Origin: Candidatus Latescibacterota bacterium
Lineage (GTDB): Bacteria > JAAXHH01
DNA length: 64,000 nt
Assembly: GCA_012270975.1 (NCBI GenBank)
Contig: JAAXHH010000129.1
Location: forward strand, 1-64,000
Direction of reading: 5' to 3'
Shown: positions 26,431 to 34,798 of the stretch, in pieces
Layout of the letters: every line of letters starts with the position of its first letter
Position numbering within the stretch: position 1 is the stretch's first letter
Program-made: the position numbers and the translations under genes
Notes under the pieces: generated by a model
What the model was told of the DNA's origin: nothing
The model's input: the letters and a program-made list of their open reading frames with translations, nothing else
The model's database searches: none

Positions 26431-27077
26431 GGATCGAGCCTTCCATGGAGCAGGTACAGGCGCTTCAGTTCCTCGATGGGTTCTGCATGGTCATCGACCC
26501 GGAGGTCCACGAGGAAGTCGGAGGTGCCGCCGCAGCCGCCGCCTTCCCGTGCCACGAGCAGGGCGGCCGACTGCATGCCCCGCCGGTCGCCGCCGGCTTC
26601 CTGTCCGGCCGCGATTACCGAGAGCAGTTTTGTCGCGAAATCCTCCTCGCCGGGGGCCTCGAAGGCTTCCGCCATGGCAGAGACCACCTCTTCACCCGCC
26701 AGGATGTTGCCCAGACAGACGTAGCCCGGACCGGTTACGTGTCCCGCCCACTCCTGGCAGTCCTCCCCCGTGAAGGCCGCCGCCGTTCCGTCGAGATCCA
26801 CCACGCCGACCTGGCGGGACTGCCGGCCGGCATCCGATTCGATCAGGCGCTCGAGGGTGTCGATGGCACCGGTATCCTGTTCGAGCAGGTCGAGTCCCCT
26901 GGGGCCGAAGGACGCGTTGGCCCAGGCCTGCGTGGCGATGGCGCCGGCGTTGAACCTCGCCCAGGGGACCACGGATCCCACGGCGAGGTACTTCGACTGC
27001 GTCGCCACGCCGAGATCTCCCGAATCGGGATCCAGGGCGACGATGGAAAAGGTGGAGAAACAGGGGGTGCGGTTCAA
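26427..27077 (-). CDS. DUF1028 family protein
   Basis: A 216-residue DUF1028 protein, predicted to have an Ntn-hydrolase-like fold; no activity is firmly assigned to the family. Recognised by the N-terminal TFSIVALDPDSGDLGVATQS, the WARFNAGAIATQAWANASFG block with GPRGLDLL, and the glycine-rich GDRRGMQSAALLV. Family members often sit in amino-acid or organic-acid catabolic operons. Here it overlaps both neighbours by 4 bp, between the FAD/Fe-S dehydrogenase and the MFS transporter, implying translational coupling. Confidence 0.9.
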   Translation of the reverse strand: MNRTPCFSTFSIVALDPDSGDLGVATQSKYLAVGSVVPWARFNAGAIATQAWANASFGPRGLDLLEQDTGAIDTLERLIESDAGRQSRQVGVVDLDGTAAAFTGEDCQEWAGHVTGPGYVCLGNILAGEEVVSAMAEAFEAPGEEDFATKLLSVIAAGQEAGGDRRGMQSAALLVAREGGGCGGTSDFLVDLRVDDHAEPIEELKRLYLLHGRLDP

Positions 27078-29971
27078 CGCTGGATGCTCCGTTGGTCGCC
27101 GAGTGCTTTTCTGATCAGTTCGATCGGATGGAAGGCGATCCTTCCCGTGCCGTCGGCGATCTGGTGCCGGCAGGAGGTCCCGGTCGCGGCGAATTCCGTC
27201 CCCTCATCGGCCGCGTGGATGGCGGGGAAGAGCCGGTCTTCCCCGATTTTCATGGACAGGTCGTAGTGCTCCAGTTCGTAGCCGAAGCTGCCGGCCATGC
27301 CGCAGCATCCGGTGTTCAGCGTCGTGACCTCGTACCCGGGCACCAGTTCCAGAGCGGCCACCGTGGAGGCCGTGCCGGCGATGGCCTTCTGCTGGCAGTG
27401 TCCGTGCAGGCTGATCGACCGGCCGGTGGACCTGACTGGAAGCGAAAGGCGGCCGGCCGCGTTTTCCCGGGCAAGGAACTCGTCGATCATGAGCATGCCG
27501 TCAGCGAGCCGGTCGGTCCGCGGGTCGTCCACGAGGTCGCGGTAGTCGTCCCGGAACGTCATGACGCAACTGGGCTCGCATCCCACGATGGTCCATCCGC
27601 GATCCACGTACCGGGCAAGCTGCGCGATGTTGTATTGGGCGGCCGCCCGGGCCTGACGAAGCATGCCCTTGGAGATCAGCGGCCTGCCGCAGCACGCGCG
27701 GGGTTCGGCCAGCACCACGCGGTATCCGGCGCTTTCGAGTACTTCCACGGCGGCTATTCCGATGTGGGGCTCGCTGTAATTGACGAAGGTGTCCGGAAAG
27801 AATACGACCGTAGGTCGATCACGGTCATCGGCGCGTCCGGGAGCGCGCTGGTAGAACCACTGTTCGAATGTCTCCTCGGCGAATTCCGGCAGGGATCTGC
27901 GCCGGTCCACGCCGATGGTCCGCTCCAGGATCCGTTTATGCCAGGGATGGTTCATGATCCGGTTGCTCAGCGGCGCGAAGGCGGAACCGAGCCGGCTGAG
28001 CGTTTCGATGCGGCCGAACAGGCGGTTGCGCAGAGGCAGCCCGTGTTTATCGTAGTAGTGGGCGAGGAATTCGTACTTCATCTTGGCCATGTCGACGTTG
28101 GAGGGACACTCGCCCTTGCAGCCCTTGCACTCCAGGCAGAGGTCGAGGACTTCGTATACCCGTCGGCTCGTGAACCCCTCGCCGTCCAGCTTGCCCGACA
28201 GGGCGGCCCGGAGCACGTTCGCGCGGCCCCGGGTGCTGTGCTCCTCGTCGAGCGTGGCGATATAGGAAGGGCACATGGTTCCCACCAGCTTCTTGCGGCA
28301 GGCGCCGACTCCGTTGCAAAGCTCGATGGACCGCGAGAGTCCGCCGTCCCCGGAGAAATCGAAATAGGTGTTGATTTCCTCTGCCTGGTATGCCGGGCCA
28401 AACCGCAGATTGTCGGTCATCTTCTGGTTCGCGATGATCTTGCCCGGGTTCATGATGCCGTTCGGGTCGAACACGGCCTTGACCGCCTTGAAGGCCTCGT
28501 ATAGCTTCGGCCCGAACACCTTTTCGTTCCACTCGCTCCGCACGAGTCCGTCGCCGTGCTCGGAGCTGACCGCGCCGCCATAGGCCAGGACCAGGTCGCG
28601 GATTTCTTCCGCGATGGCCCGCATGCGCGCGATGCCCTCGGATTCCTTGAGATTGATAAGCGGCCGGATGTGGATCGTGCCCACGCTGGCGTGGGCGTAG
28701 TAGGACGCCACTGTGCCGTGCTTGTGGACGATGGCGCGAAAGTCGCGGATGTAGTCGGGAAGCTTCTCCGGCGAGACCGCCGTGTCCTCCACGAAAGTCG
28801 CCGGCTTGGTATCCCCCTTCATGCCCATCAGCAGTCCCAGACCCGCCTTCCGGATGGCCCAGGCGTTCGACTGGGCGGAAGGGGTCGTGGCCCGGACGCA
28901 GGCGTAGCCCAGGTTCTTCTCCCGGAGCAGGGATTCGAGGGCGCCCAGACGGTCCGAGACCTCTTCGTCCGTTTCACCATAGTACTCGACCATGAGGATG
29001 GCTTCGGGGTCGCCTTCGATGAAGTCGCGCTGATGGGCGGCCGCGGGAGATTCCTTGGCCAGGTCCAGAATGGTCTTGTCGGTGAGTTCCACGGCGGAGG
29101 GATCGGTCTTCAGGATCTCGACCGTCGCTTCCATGGATTCGATCAGGTCCGAGAAGTGACAGATTCCGAGGGCCTTGTGCGCGGGCAGCGGCACCAGGTT
29201 GACGCGCGCCTCGGTCACGGCGGCCAGGGTGCCCTCGGATCCGACGACGATCTTGCAGGGGTCGAAGGGGCCGTCACCGGTGAATTCGTCCAGGTTGTAT
29301 CCGCCCACGCGCCGCATGATCCGGGGATACCGGGCCTCGATCTCGTCCCGGTTTTCGTGGGCTATGCGGCGGATTTCGCGGTAGATCCGGCCCTCCAGGC
29401 CGCCGAGTGCGGCCTTCTCGCCGTACTCGCGGTCGCCGACCGGCTTGAAGACCGTCCGCGTGCCGTCGCTCAGGACCACGTCGAGTTCCAGGACGTGGTC
29501 GATCGTCTTCCCGTATATGATGGAATGGGAACCGCAGGAGTTGTTGCCGATCATGCCGCCGACGTTCGCCCGGTTGCTCGGCGAGACGTCCGGCGCAAAG
29601 AGCAGACCCATCGGCTTCAGGTGGGCGTTGAGTTCGTCGAGGACCACGCCGGGCTGTATCCGGGCCCAGCGTTCCTCGACGTTGACCTCGAGAATCCGGT
29701 TCATGTGCCGGGAGAAATCGACCTGGATGCTGCAGCCCACCGCCTGGCCGCCCAAGCTGGTGCCTCCACCGCGGGGCGTGACGGGAATGCCCCGTTCGTA
29801 GGCGAACCGGAGGATGCGGGAGACCTGGTCCGCGTTGGCGGGATACGCGACGCCCAGCGGCTCGATTTCGTAGATGCTGGCGTCCGTGCTGTACAGGACC
29901 CTGGCCGTTTCGTCGAAACGGAACGCGCAGTCGATTTCCTTCCCGATCTGTTCCTGCCAGGCTGTGTCCAT
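27074..29971 (-). CDS. FAD- and Fe-S-binding D-2-hydroxyacid dehydrogenase (GlcD-GlcF-like fusion)
   Basis: Membrane-associated oxidation of a D-2-hydroxyacid such as glycolate, D-lactate or D-glycerate, with electrons passed to the respiratory chain. The 965 residues combine three parts. A PCMH-type FAD domain has PRGGGTSLGGQAVG (about 60-75) and NVGGMIGNNSCGSHSI. An FAD-oxidase C-terminal domain runs to about 500. An Fe-S/CCG part has CLECKGCKGECPS (about 615), a CCG domain block ACCGRPLISKG and a final NTGCCGMAGSFGYE. This matches single-chain GlcD-GlcF/Dld fusions of about 950-1000 residues. It overlaps the DUF1028 gene by 4 bp; glycerate kinase and a PhyH protein lie upstream. Confidence 0.92.
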   Translation of the reverse strand: MDTAWQEQIGKEIDCAFRFDETARVLYSTDASIYEIEPLGVAYPANADQVSRILRFAYERGIPVTPRGGGTSLGGQAVGCSIQVDFSRHMNRILEVNVEERWARIQPGVVLDELNAHLKPMGLLFAPDVSPSNRANVGGMIGNNSCGSHSIIYGKTIDHVLELDVVLSDGTRTVFKPVGDREYGEKAALGGLEGRIYREIRRIAHENRDEIEARYPRIMRRVGGYNLDEFTGDGPFDPCKIVVGSEGTLAAVTEARVNLVPLPAHKALGICHFSDLIESMEATVEILKTDPSAVELTDKTILDLAKESPAAAHQRDFIEGDPEAILMVEYYGETDEEVSDRLGALESLLREKNLGYACVRATTPSAQSNAWAIRKAGLGLLMGMKGDTKPATFVEDTAVSPEKLPDYIRDFRAIVHKHGTVASYYAHASVGTIHIRPLINLKESEGIARMRAIAEEIRDLVLAYGGAVSSEHGDGLVRSEWNEKVFGPKLYEAFKAVKAVFDPNGIMNPGKIIANQKMTDNLRFGPAYQAEEINTYFDFSGDGGLSRSIELCNGVGACRKKLVGTMCPSYIATLDEEHSTRGRANVLRAALSGKLDGEGFTSRRVYEVLDLCLECKGCKGECPSNVDMAKMKYEFLAHYYDKHGLPLRNRLFGRIETLSRLGSAFAPLSNRIMNHPWHKRILERTIGVDRRRSLPEFAEETFEQWFYQRAPGRADDRDRPTVVFFPDTFVNYSEPHIGIAAVEVLESAGYRVVLAEPRACCGRPLISKGMLRQARAAAQYNIAQLARYVDRGWTIVGCEPSCVMTFRDDYRDLVDDPRTDRLADGMLMIDEFLARENAAGRLSLPVRSTGRSISLHGHCQQKAIAGTASTVAALELVPGYEVTTLNTGCCGMAGSFGYELEHYDLSMKIGEDRLFPAIHAADEGTEFAATGTSCRHQIADGTGRIAFHPIELIRKALGDQRSIQR

Positions 29972-30037
29972 GTACCTTACCCGAACGAAGCGCCGGGCCG
30001 ATGCCGGGCTATCCCGGCTGCCGGAGACGCGTGCGGA

Positions 30038-30844
30038 CTACACCGTCAACGTGACCGAGTCCATACGGGCCACGTCCTTGACTTCCGTATACGAGGCCAG
30101 GGCCATCAGTTCGTTGGTTTCCGGCGAAAGCCGGGCCTTCAGCGTGTCTGTCGTCCACGGTCCCCCGCCGCTGTACTGCGGCGCGTACCGCAGCACGAGC
30201 ACGATGCGCTTGCGGTCGGCCGGTTTCCATCGGAGCGTCCCGTGGGTGAGCAGTTCGGAAATCACTACAGCGTCTCCCGCCCGGGGCGTGACGTTTACCG
30301 TGCCAAGCGGCGCGTCGTCTTCCAGGTCGCCCCCGTCGAAGATCGTATCGGGCCGGTCGAAATTGCACTTGTGGGACCCGGGCACGACCACGAGTCCGCC
30401 GTCTCCGGGATGCACGTCGGTGAGATAGATGAATACGACGAAGTCGTCACAGTAGATTCGGCCGTCCCGGCATTCATAGCGTGTACTCTGCCACCCGTAG
30501 GACTCCCGCGCGCAGTGGAGCGATCCGGCTTCGACGACTCCGCCCGCCTGGTTTACGAGCATGGAACCTCGGACAAAACGCGGCTTTCCGGAGGTGAATT
30601 CCTTCACGATGGGCCAGTAGCCCGGCTGGAATACCAGTCTTTCCAGCGCCTTGTCGAAGGCGAATCCGTTTTCGTAAATACGACCGTCCCTGCTCCCGAA
30701 ATCCGGCGGCAGGTCTTCGGAAGGCGTCTCGATATACCGCTCGGCGGCGGCAAGCGCCTCGGAAAGCTCCGCTTTACCGAGGACGCCTTCCAGATGTAGA
30801 TAGCCGGTCAGGTCGAACAGGTATCTCTGCTCTTCGGTCATCAT
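30038..30844 (-). CDS. PhyH-family protein with HxA in place of HxD
   Basis: A 268-residue member of the phytanoyl-CoA dioxygenase (Fe(II)/2OG) family. The family fold is shown by DLTGYLHLEGVLGKAEL, FIYLTDVHPGDGGLVVVPGSHK (about 138-159) and RAGDAVVISELLTHGTLRW. The first metal motif reads H110-C-A112, so the usual Asp ligand is missing; the distal His is H201, with R211/R213 for 2-oxoglutarate. HxA/HxG is what Fe/2OG halogenases such as SyrB2 carry, but degenerate PhyH proteins exist too, so the activity is open. The first ATG overlaps the glycerate-kinase stop (ATGATGA; Met2 at 30841 is equally possible), and the dehydrogenase starts 66 bp downstream, so it probably serves the same pathway. 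Confidence 0.85.
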   Translation of the reverse strand: MMTEEQRYLFDLTGYLHLEGVLGKAELSEALAAAERYIETPSEDLPPDFGSRDGRIYENGFAFDKALERLVFQPGYWPIVKEFTSGKPRFVRGSMLVNQAGGVVEAGSLHCARESYGWQSTRYECRDGRIYCDDFVVFIYLTDVHPGDGGLVVVPGSHKCNFDRPDTIFDGGDLEDDAPLGTVNVTPRAGDAVVISELLTHGTLRWKPADRKRIVLVLRYAPQYSGGGPWTTDTLKARLSPETNELMALASYTEVKDVARMDSVTLTV

Positions 30845-32199
30845 GATCGATCCCGGTTTTTCTGAGGCACCTGGCCGACGAGCAACAGGCGCAGGTCCAT
30901 CACGTTCGTATGGGTAGGTCCCGTAATGACGAGATCGCCCAGTGGTTCAAAGAAATGATAGGCGTCGTTGTCGTCCAGGCAGGCAGCGGCGGCCAGTCCC
31001 TTCCCGGCCGCCCGCGCCAGCGTCTGTCCGTCCGCCACGGCGCCGGCGGCGTCGGTGGGGCCGTCCGTACCGTCCGTGCCCGCGCTGAACACGACGGTTC
31101 GTTCCAGACCGTCGATGCCCGCAGCGGCGGCCAGGACGAATTCCTGGTTCCGCCCACCCTTTCCGGCGCCCTTCAGCGTTACCGTGGTCTCGCCCCCGGA
31201 AATCACGCACGCAGGACTTCGCACCGGATCTCCATGCCGCACGATCTCCCGGGCCATGGCCGAATATACCCGGGCGATCTCCCGCGTCTCGCCGTCGATA
31301 GAACTGGACAGCACCAGGGCGTTATAGCCTCTTGTCTCCGCCTCCATCCGGGCGGCATCAAGCGCCTGGCGATTGTTGGCGATCATCACGTTCAGCGTGC
31401 GATCGAAGACCGGATCGCCGGGGCCGGGCGTTTCCGGTTCAGTCCCCTTCAACCCGGCGTCCAGGTAGCGGACCACCGAAGAGGGTAGTTCATCCTGCAG
31501 GCCGTACTTTCCCAGAATCGTCCGGCAGTCGGCATAAGTGCTCTCGTCCGGCACCGTGGGGCCCGACGCGATGACGTCGAGCGGGTCTCCGATGACGTCC
31601 GAAAGGACCAGGCCGACCACGTGCGCCGGCGAAGCGAGCCTGGCCAGCCGGCCGCCCTTGACGCGCGAGATGTGCTTGCGTATCGTGTTGATCTCGTTGA
31701 TCGTCGCGCCGCACTGGAGCAGCCGGCCGGTCACCGCCTGCTTCTCCGCCAGCGTCACCCCTTCGGCCGGCAGCGGCATAAGCGCGGAACCCCCGCCCGA
31801 GAGCAGGCAGAACACCAGGTCGTCCTCCCCTAGGCGCTCCAGGAGCTCGACGATTCTCTTCGTTCCTTCCACGCCGGCGGCATCGGGGATGGGATGCCCC
31901 GCTTCGATCAGCTCTACGCGCGTCAGCGGTGCCGTATGACCGTACTTGACATTGACGGCTCCCCCGGTGAGCCGGTCGCCCAGAATCGATTCCATGGCGC
32001 CGGCCATCATGGCGCCCGCCTTGCCGGTGCCGACGACGTAGATCCCGTCAAACTGGTCCAGGTCCCAGGTGATGCCGCCGATATTCAGGCTGTTCCCTTC
32101 ACGCACAACGTGACGCCTGGTAGCTGCCGCGGGATCGACGGCCCGAAGGGCCGCGTCAAATATGCAACGTGCATCGGTTCGAAGATCAGCAGTGGACAT
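30841..32199 (-). CDS. Glycerate 2-kinase (GckA/MOFRL type)
   Basis: Phosphorylates D-glycerate to 2-phosphoglycerate. With the ATG at 32199 the product has 452 residues, normal for the class II (GckA, DUF4147 plus MOFRL) family; the longer frame adds 32 non-family residues. Visible blocks are YVVGTGKAGAMMAGAMESIL (about 55-75), LVFCLLSGGGSALMPLPAEG (about 120-140), EINTIRKHISRVKGGRLA and the MOFRL-domain segments CVISGGETTVTLKGAGKGGRN and VVFSAGTDGTDGPTDAAGA. It heads the operon that continues with PhyH, dehydrogenase, DUF1028 and MFS genes, linking the cluster to glycerate entry into glycolysis. Confidence 0.93.
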   Translation of the reverse strand: MSTADLRTDARCIFDAALRAVDPAAATRRHVVREGNSLNIGGITWDLDQFDGIYVVGTGKAGAMMAGAMESILGDRLTGGAVNVKYGHTAPLTRVELIEAGHPIPDAAGVEGTKRIVELLERLGEDDLVFCLLSGGGSALMPLPAEGVTLAEKQAVTGRLLQCGATINEINTIRKHISRVKGGRLARLASPAHVVGLVLSDVIGDPLDVIASGPTVPDESTYADCRTILGKYGLQDELPSSVVRYLDAGLKGTEPETPGPGDPVFDRTLNVMIANNRQALDAARMEAETRGYNALVLSSSIDGETREIARVYSAMAREIVRHGDPVRSPACVISGGETTVTLKGAGKGGRNQEFVLAAAAGIDGLERTVVFSAGTDGTDGPTDAAGAVADGQTLARAAGKGLAAAACLDDNDAYHFFEPLGDLVITGPTHTNVMDLRLLLVGQVPQKNRDRS

Positions 32200-32300
32200 G
32201 GCCGGGGGTTCGCGGAGCGGCATCGGCTGCGAATCAAGCAAAACGGGCGCACCGCCAGCCGGCCGGCACGCCCATTCGACAGATCGACTGCCCATTTGTC

Positions 32301-32531
32301 TTATGACCGGTCCAGTTCCTTTGGCGGCGGCGGTCTTCGGGGAGGCGGCTCCTGTTCGTCGATGTCCATCGCGCGCTGGATTTCCGTGTTCGCGTTGTTG
32401 ACGACTCGTTTGAACTCCCGCACCCCCTTGCCCAGTCCCCTCGCAAGGGCCGGTATCCGGTCCGCACCGAACAGGAGCAGGACAATCAGGAAGATCACCA
32501 TCAATTCCTGCATCCCGATGTCACCGATCAT
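32301..32531 (-). CDS. tatA: Twin-arginine translocase subunit TatA/TatE
   Basis: Pore-forming component of the Tat system. The 76-residue protein has an N-terminal membrane helix (LMVIFLIVLLLFGADRIP), the conserved FGxxRLP-like hinge and an amphipathic helix LARGLGKGVREFKRVVNNAN, then a short proline-rich polar tail (EPPPRRPPPPKEL). The length is typical of TatA/E and short for TatB. tatC lies at 8263, far away, so the Tat genes are split. Possible alternative start at Met7. It lies 101 bp downstream of the glycerate-kinase reading frame's opposite end and is followed by a 307-bp spacer. Confidence 0.92.
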   Translation of the reverse strand: MIGDIGMQELMVIFLIVLLLFGADRIPALARGLGKGVREFKRVVNNANTEIQRAMDIDEQEPPPRRPPPPKELDRS

Positions 32532-32838
32532 GTTGCCACACTCCTGGAGTGACGGACGATCGCATGCTGCTATTCAACGACCGCGTTTCGCAACCCTTCC
32601 TTGAAAGCAAGGCAATATGCCGAAAATGTACACGGCAAGCCATCGCCGGGCAAGCGAATAATGCGGGGAACCCGTCCACAGAGACCGCTCGGAACGGGTT
32701 TCCAGATCGTTCTTGACGGCAGTTCCCGTGCCGGTCAGTTTACCCGAACGCGGATAGTGGACGGTTTACGCGCATGACGGCCGGCATGGACAGCACGGAC
32801 AGCACGGACGGCACGGACAGCTCTGATCGGGGGTATGG
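32532..32838. other. Divergent spacer with four 9-bp tandem repeats
   Basis: About 307 bp between tatA (minus) and a hypothetical gene (plus). Four 9-bp units (CATGGACAG, CACGGACAG, CACGGACGG, CACGGACAG) run from 32785 to 32820 and end 18 bp before the plus-strand start. A TTGACG at about 32715 could be a -35 box. No gene is seen. Confidence 0.55.
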
Positions 32839-33438
32839 ATGGAAAGGCCTATGGTAAACCAGGGCAGGCTGTACTGGACGGGACAGCACTGGATCAACTA
32901 TGTGCGACCTGGAAACTCCGGGGAGAACAGCGGGATGGTCAGCCTCTGGCATACGCATTACAGTTCTGCTGGCGAAGGGACCGTGGCGTATGTGCTGATC
33001 GAGGACGGTGCCGCCTACCGGAGAATCTGTACCGACAACCTGGAAGTAGCGGATTTCATTCAAGGGTGGATGCGCGGCCGGGGCGGCATGTACGATATGG
33101 AGCTGGAGACTACGCCGGCCGTCTTTACACGAGGCGGAAGCGTCCTCGATACTCCTTCCTGGACGATCGATGCGGGAGATGACCAGATCATCGCCCGCTG
33201 GAGCGATCTGCAGCCCCCGGAGTTGCTCGAAGCGCCCGCGCCGAAACTCCGGGATGGATGGGATGTAAGCTCCTGCCTGTTCTTCGCCCGTTCCGCGCAG
33301 ATTCTGTTCAACGGCCATCTCATCGCCGGCGATCCCTATGCCGTCGATATCTGGAAACCCAGTCTCGGCGGCGAACGCAGCTCCTGCGTGTTCGCTCTGT
33401 CCGAGACTTTCATTCAAGTGCCCGGCCGGGACGGGTGA
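32839..33438 (+). CDS. Hypothetical protein
   Basis: Not recognised. The 199-residue product has a normal globular composition (LYWTGQHWINYVRPG, SSCLFFARSAQILFNGHLIAG) and no signal peptide or membrane helix, so it is probably cytoplasmic. It is preferred over the similarly long minus-strand frame here because its residue use is natural while the antisense frame is a composition shadow. Met5 (32851), after AAAGG, is an alternative start. It overlaps the convergent HupE/UreJ gene by 29 bp at its 3' end. A run of 9-bp tandem repeats lies just upstream. Confidence 0.65.
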   Translation: MERPMVNQGRLYWTGQHWINYVRPGNSGENSGMVSLWHTHYSSAGEGTVAYVLIEDGAAYRRICTDNLEVADFIQGWMRGRGGMYDMELETTPAVFTRGGSVLDTPSWTIDAGDDQIIARWSDLQPPELLEAPAPKLRDGWDVSSCLFFARSAQILFNGHLIAGDPYAVDIWKPSLGGERSSCVFALSETFIQVPGRDG

Positions 33439-34798
33439 GCGCCCAGCCGGCGAAAGCGGCGATGACCAGCATCAGTGCCAGGAGCCCCGCCACGCCATAG
33501 AGCGCGCCGTCCGGAGACGAGGTCAGTATATCGAATTCCCACAGCGTACCTCCCCGCTCTACCAGCCAGTGCCAGGCCGTATGCCCCGCAAGTACCGAGA
33601 GTATGATGGCGCCCGTCCGACCGGTGCCTTCACCCGGTATATACCTGAAGAGTAACCTGAGTATCGGGACGCAGATCAGGATCACGAGCAACTGGCCAAT
33701 CTCGACTCCTACGTTGAAGGCCAGGAGCGAGGTCACCAGGTGTTCTCCCCCAAAGGGCAGCATTTCCCGGAGGGCGTATGCGAAACCGAACCCGTGTATG
33801 AGGCCGAAACCGAAAACGGCCATCCAGCGGCGGCGCAGTCCGGGCGACACGATATTCTCCAGAGCCATATAGACGATGGAAGCGGCGATCAGCGTTTCGA
33901 CGAGGGGGACGAACCAGAGCGCGGCGGGCGCCAGGCCCAGTGTGGCGGCGATCAGCGTGACCGAGTGCGCGACCGTGAAGGCGGTGACGAGGATCACGAG
34001 CACCCTCAATCGCTGAAATGGGATGACCAGGCACAGCAGGAACAGTAGGTGGTCCATGCCGTCGAGGATGTGGGTGAACCCGAGCTGCATGAACCGCCAC
34101 GCGGCCTGGTGCCAGCGGGGATCGAGTACGATTCGTCCCGGATTCCCGGTGTATTGGTAGAGACGCTCGTCTCCAGTCGCAGGCAGGAACCGAAGCACGG
34201 TCGAGACCCGCATGCCCAGTCTTTCCAGGCCGGGCAGGATGGAAAACTCCGAACGATCCGACGTTATCCGGTACTCGAACAGCACGTCCAACATGACCTG
34301 CTGCCAGTAGATCCGCGTGTCTGCGGGCAGGGGCTGCCCCAGGGTGGAGGCCAGCGCGGTATCGTACGCGTTAAACGATCGATCGGAAGGAAGGGAGGCC
34401 CTGACGGCGGCCAGTTCAGGTACGGGCAGACGCATGCCGTCTTCGTAGAGCGACACCTCCTGGCCGATCCAGAGCATGGCGGCGTCGTTCAGGGATTCTT
34501 CCGCGCGCGCGAGGTCCAGGTAGCCCGGTCCGACTAACGGAAAGTTTACATCGAGCATAGCCTCGAGCGGCACACGCACGAGCATGCTGAGGCGCTGACC
34601 TTCCGGCTTGATGAAAGCGCGAATCGTGATGTCGGAGGGGATGTCGTGGCCGAATGCCCCGGTCGACGGCACGGCTGCCGTAAGCCCGGCTATGGCCAGC
34701 GAGAGCAGGACGCGGACGGCAACCCGGCCAGTCGCCGCCCGTCGTCCCGTAAGAGGAGAGACCCGATCCGTCGTGCCTACCGGGAGGCAGAGGGCCAT
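33410..34798 (-). CDS. HupE/UreJ family membrane protein
   Basis: The 462-residue product has an export signal (about 25-50, ending STGAFG) and then a periplasmic or extracytoplasmic domain beginning HDIPSDITIRAFIKPEGQ (about 51-225). The C-terminal membrane half shows the HupE/UreJ signature GFTHILDGMDHLLFLLCLVI (about 247-266), with further helices TAFTVAHSVTLIAATLGL and HGFGFAYALREM carrying conserved His. Relatives are proposed nickel or cobalt permeases, but members with this long N-terminal domain have no proven substrate. It overlaps the NHL-propeller gene (34777) by 22 bp; both are on the minus strand. Confidence 0.85.
   Translation of the reverse strand: MALCLPVGTTDRVSPLTGRRAATGRVAVRVLLSLAIAGLTAAVPSTGAFGHDIPSDITIRAFIKPEGQRLSMLVRVPLEAMLDVNFPLVGPGYLDLARAEESLNDAAMLWIGQEVSLYEDGMRLPVPELAAVRASLPSDRSFNAYDTALASTLGQPLPADTRIYWQQVMLDVLFEYRITSDRSEFSILPGLERLGMRVSTVLRFLPATGDERLYQYTGNPGRIVLDPRWHQAAWRFMQLGFTHILDGMDHLLFLLCLVIPFQRLRVLVILVTAFTVAHSVTLIAATLGLAPAALWFVPLVETLIAASIVYMALENIVSPGLRRRWMAVFGFGLIHGFGFAYALREMLPFGGEHLVTSLLAFNVGVEIGQLLVILICVPILRLLFRYIPGEGTGRTGAIILSVLAGHTAWHWLVERGGTLWEFDILTSSPDGALYGVAGLLALMLVIAAFAGWALTRPGRALE

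Noticed and set aside
28556..30799. Long plus-strand frame of 747 residues
   Set aside because: Antisense to the FAD/Fe-S dehydrogenase and PhyH genes, which have clear family motifs; high GC leaves few stops in this frame.
32740..33417. Minus-strand frame of 225 residues
   Set aside because: Competes with the plus-strand hypothetical at 32839; part of it is translated 9-bp repeat and the rest looks like composition shadow.
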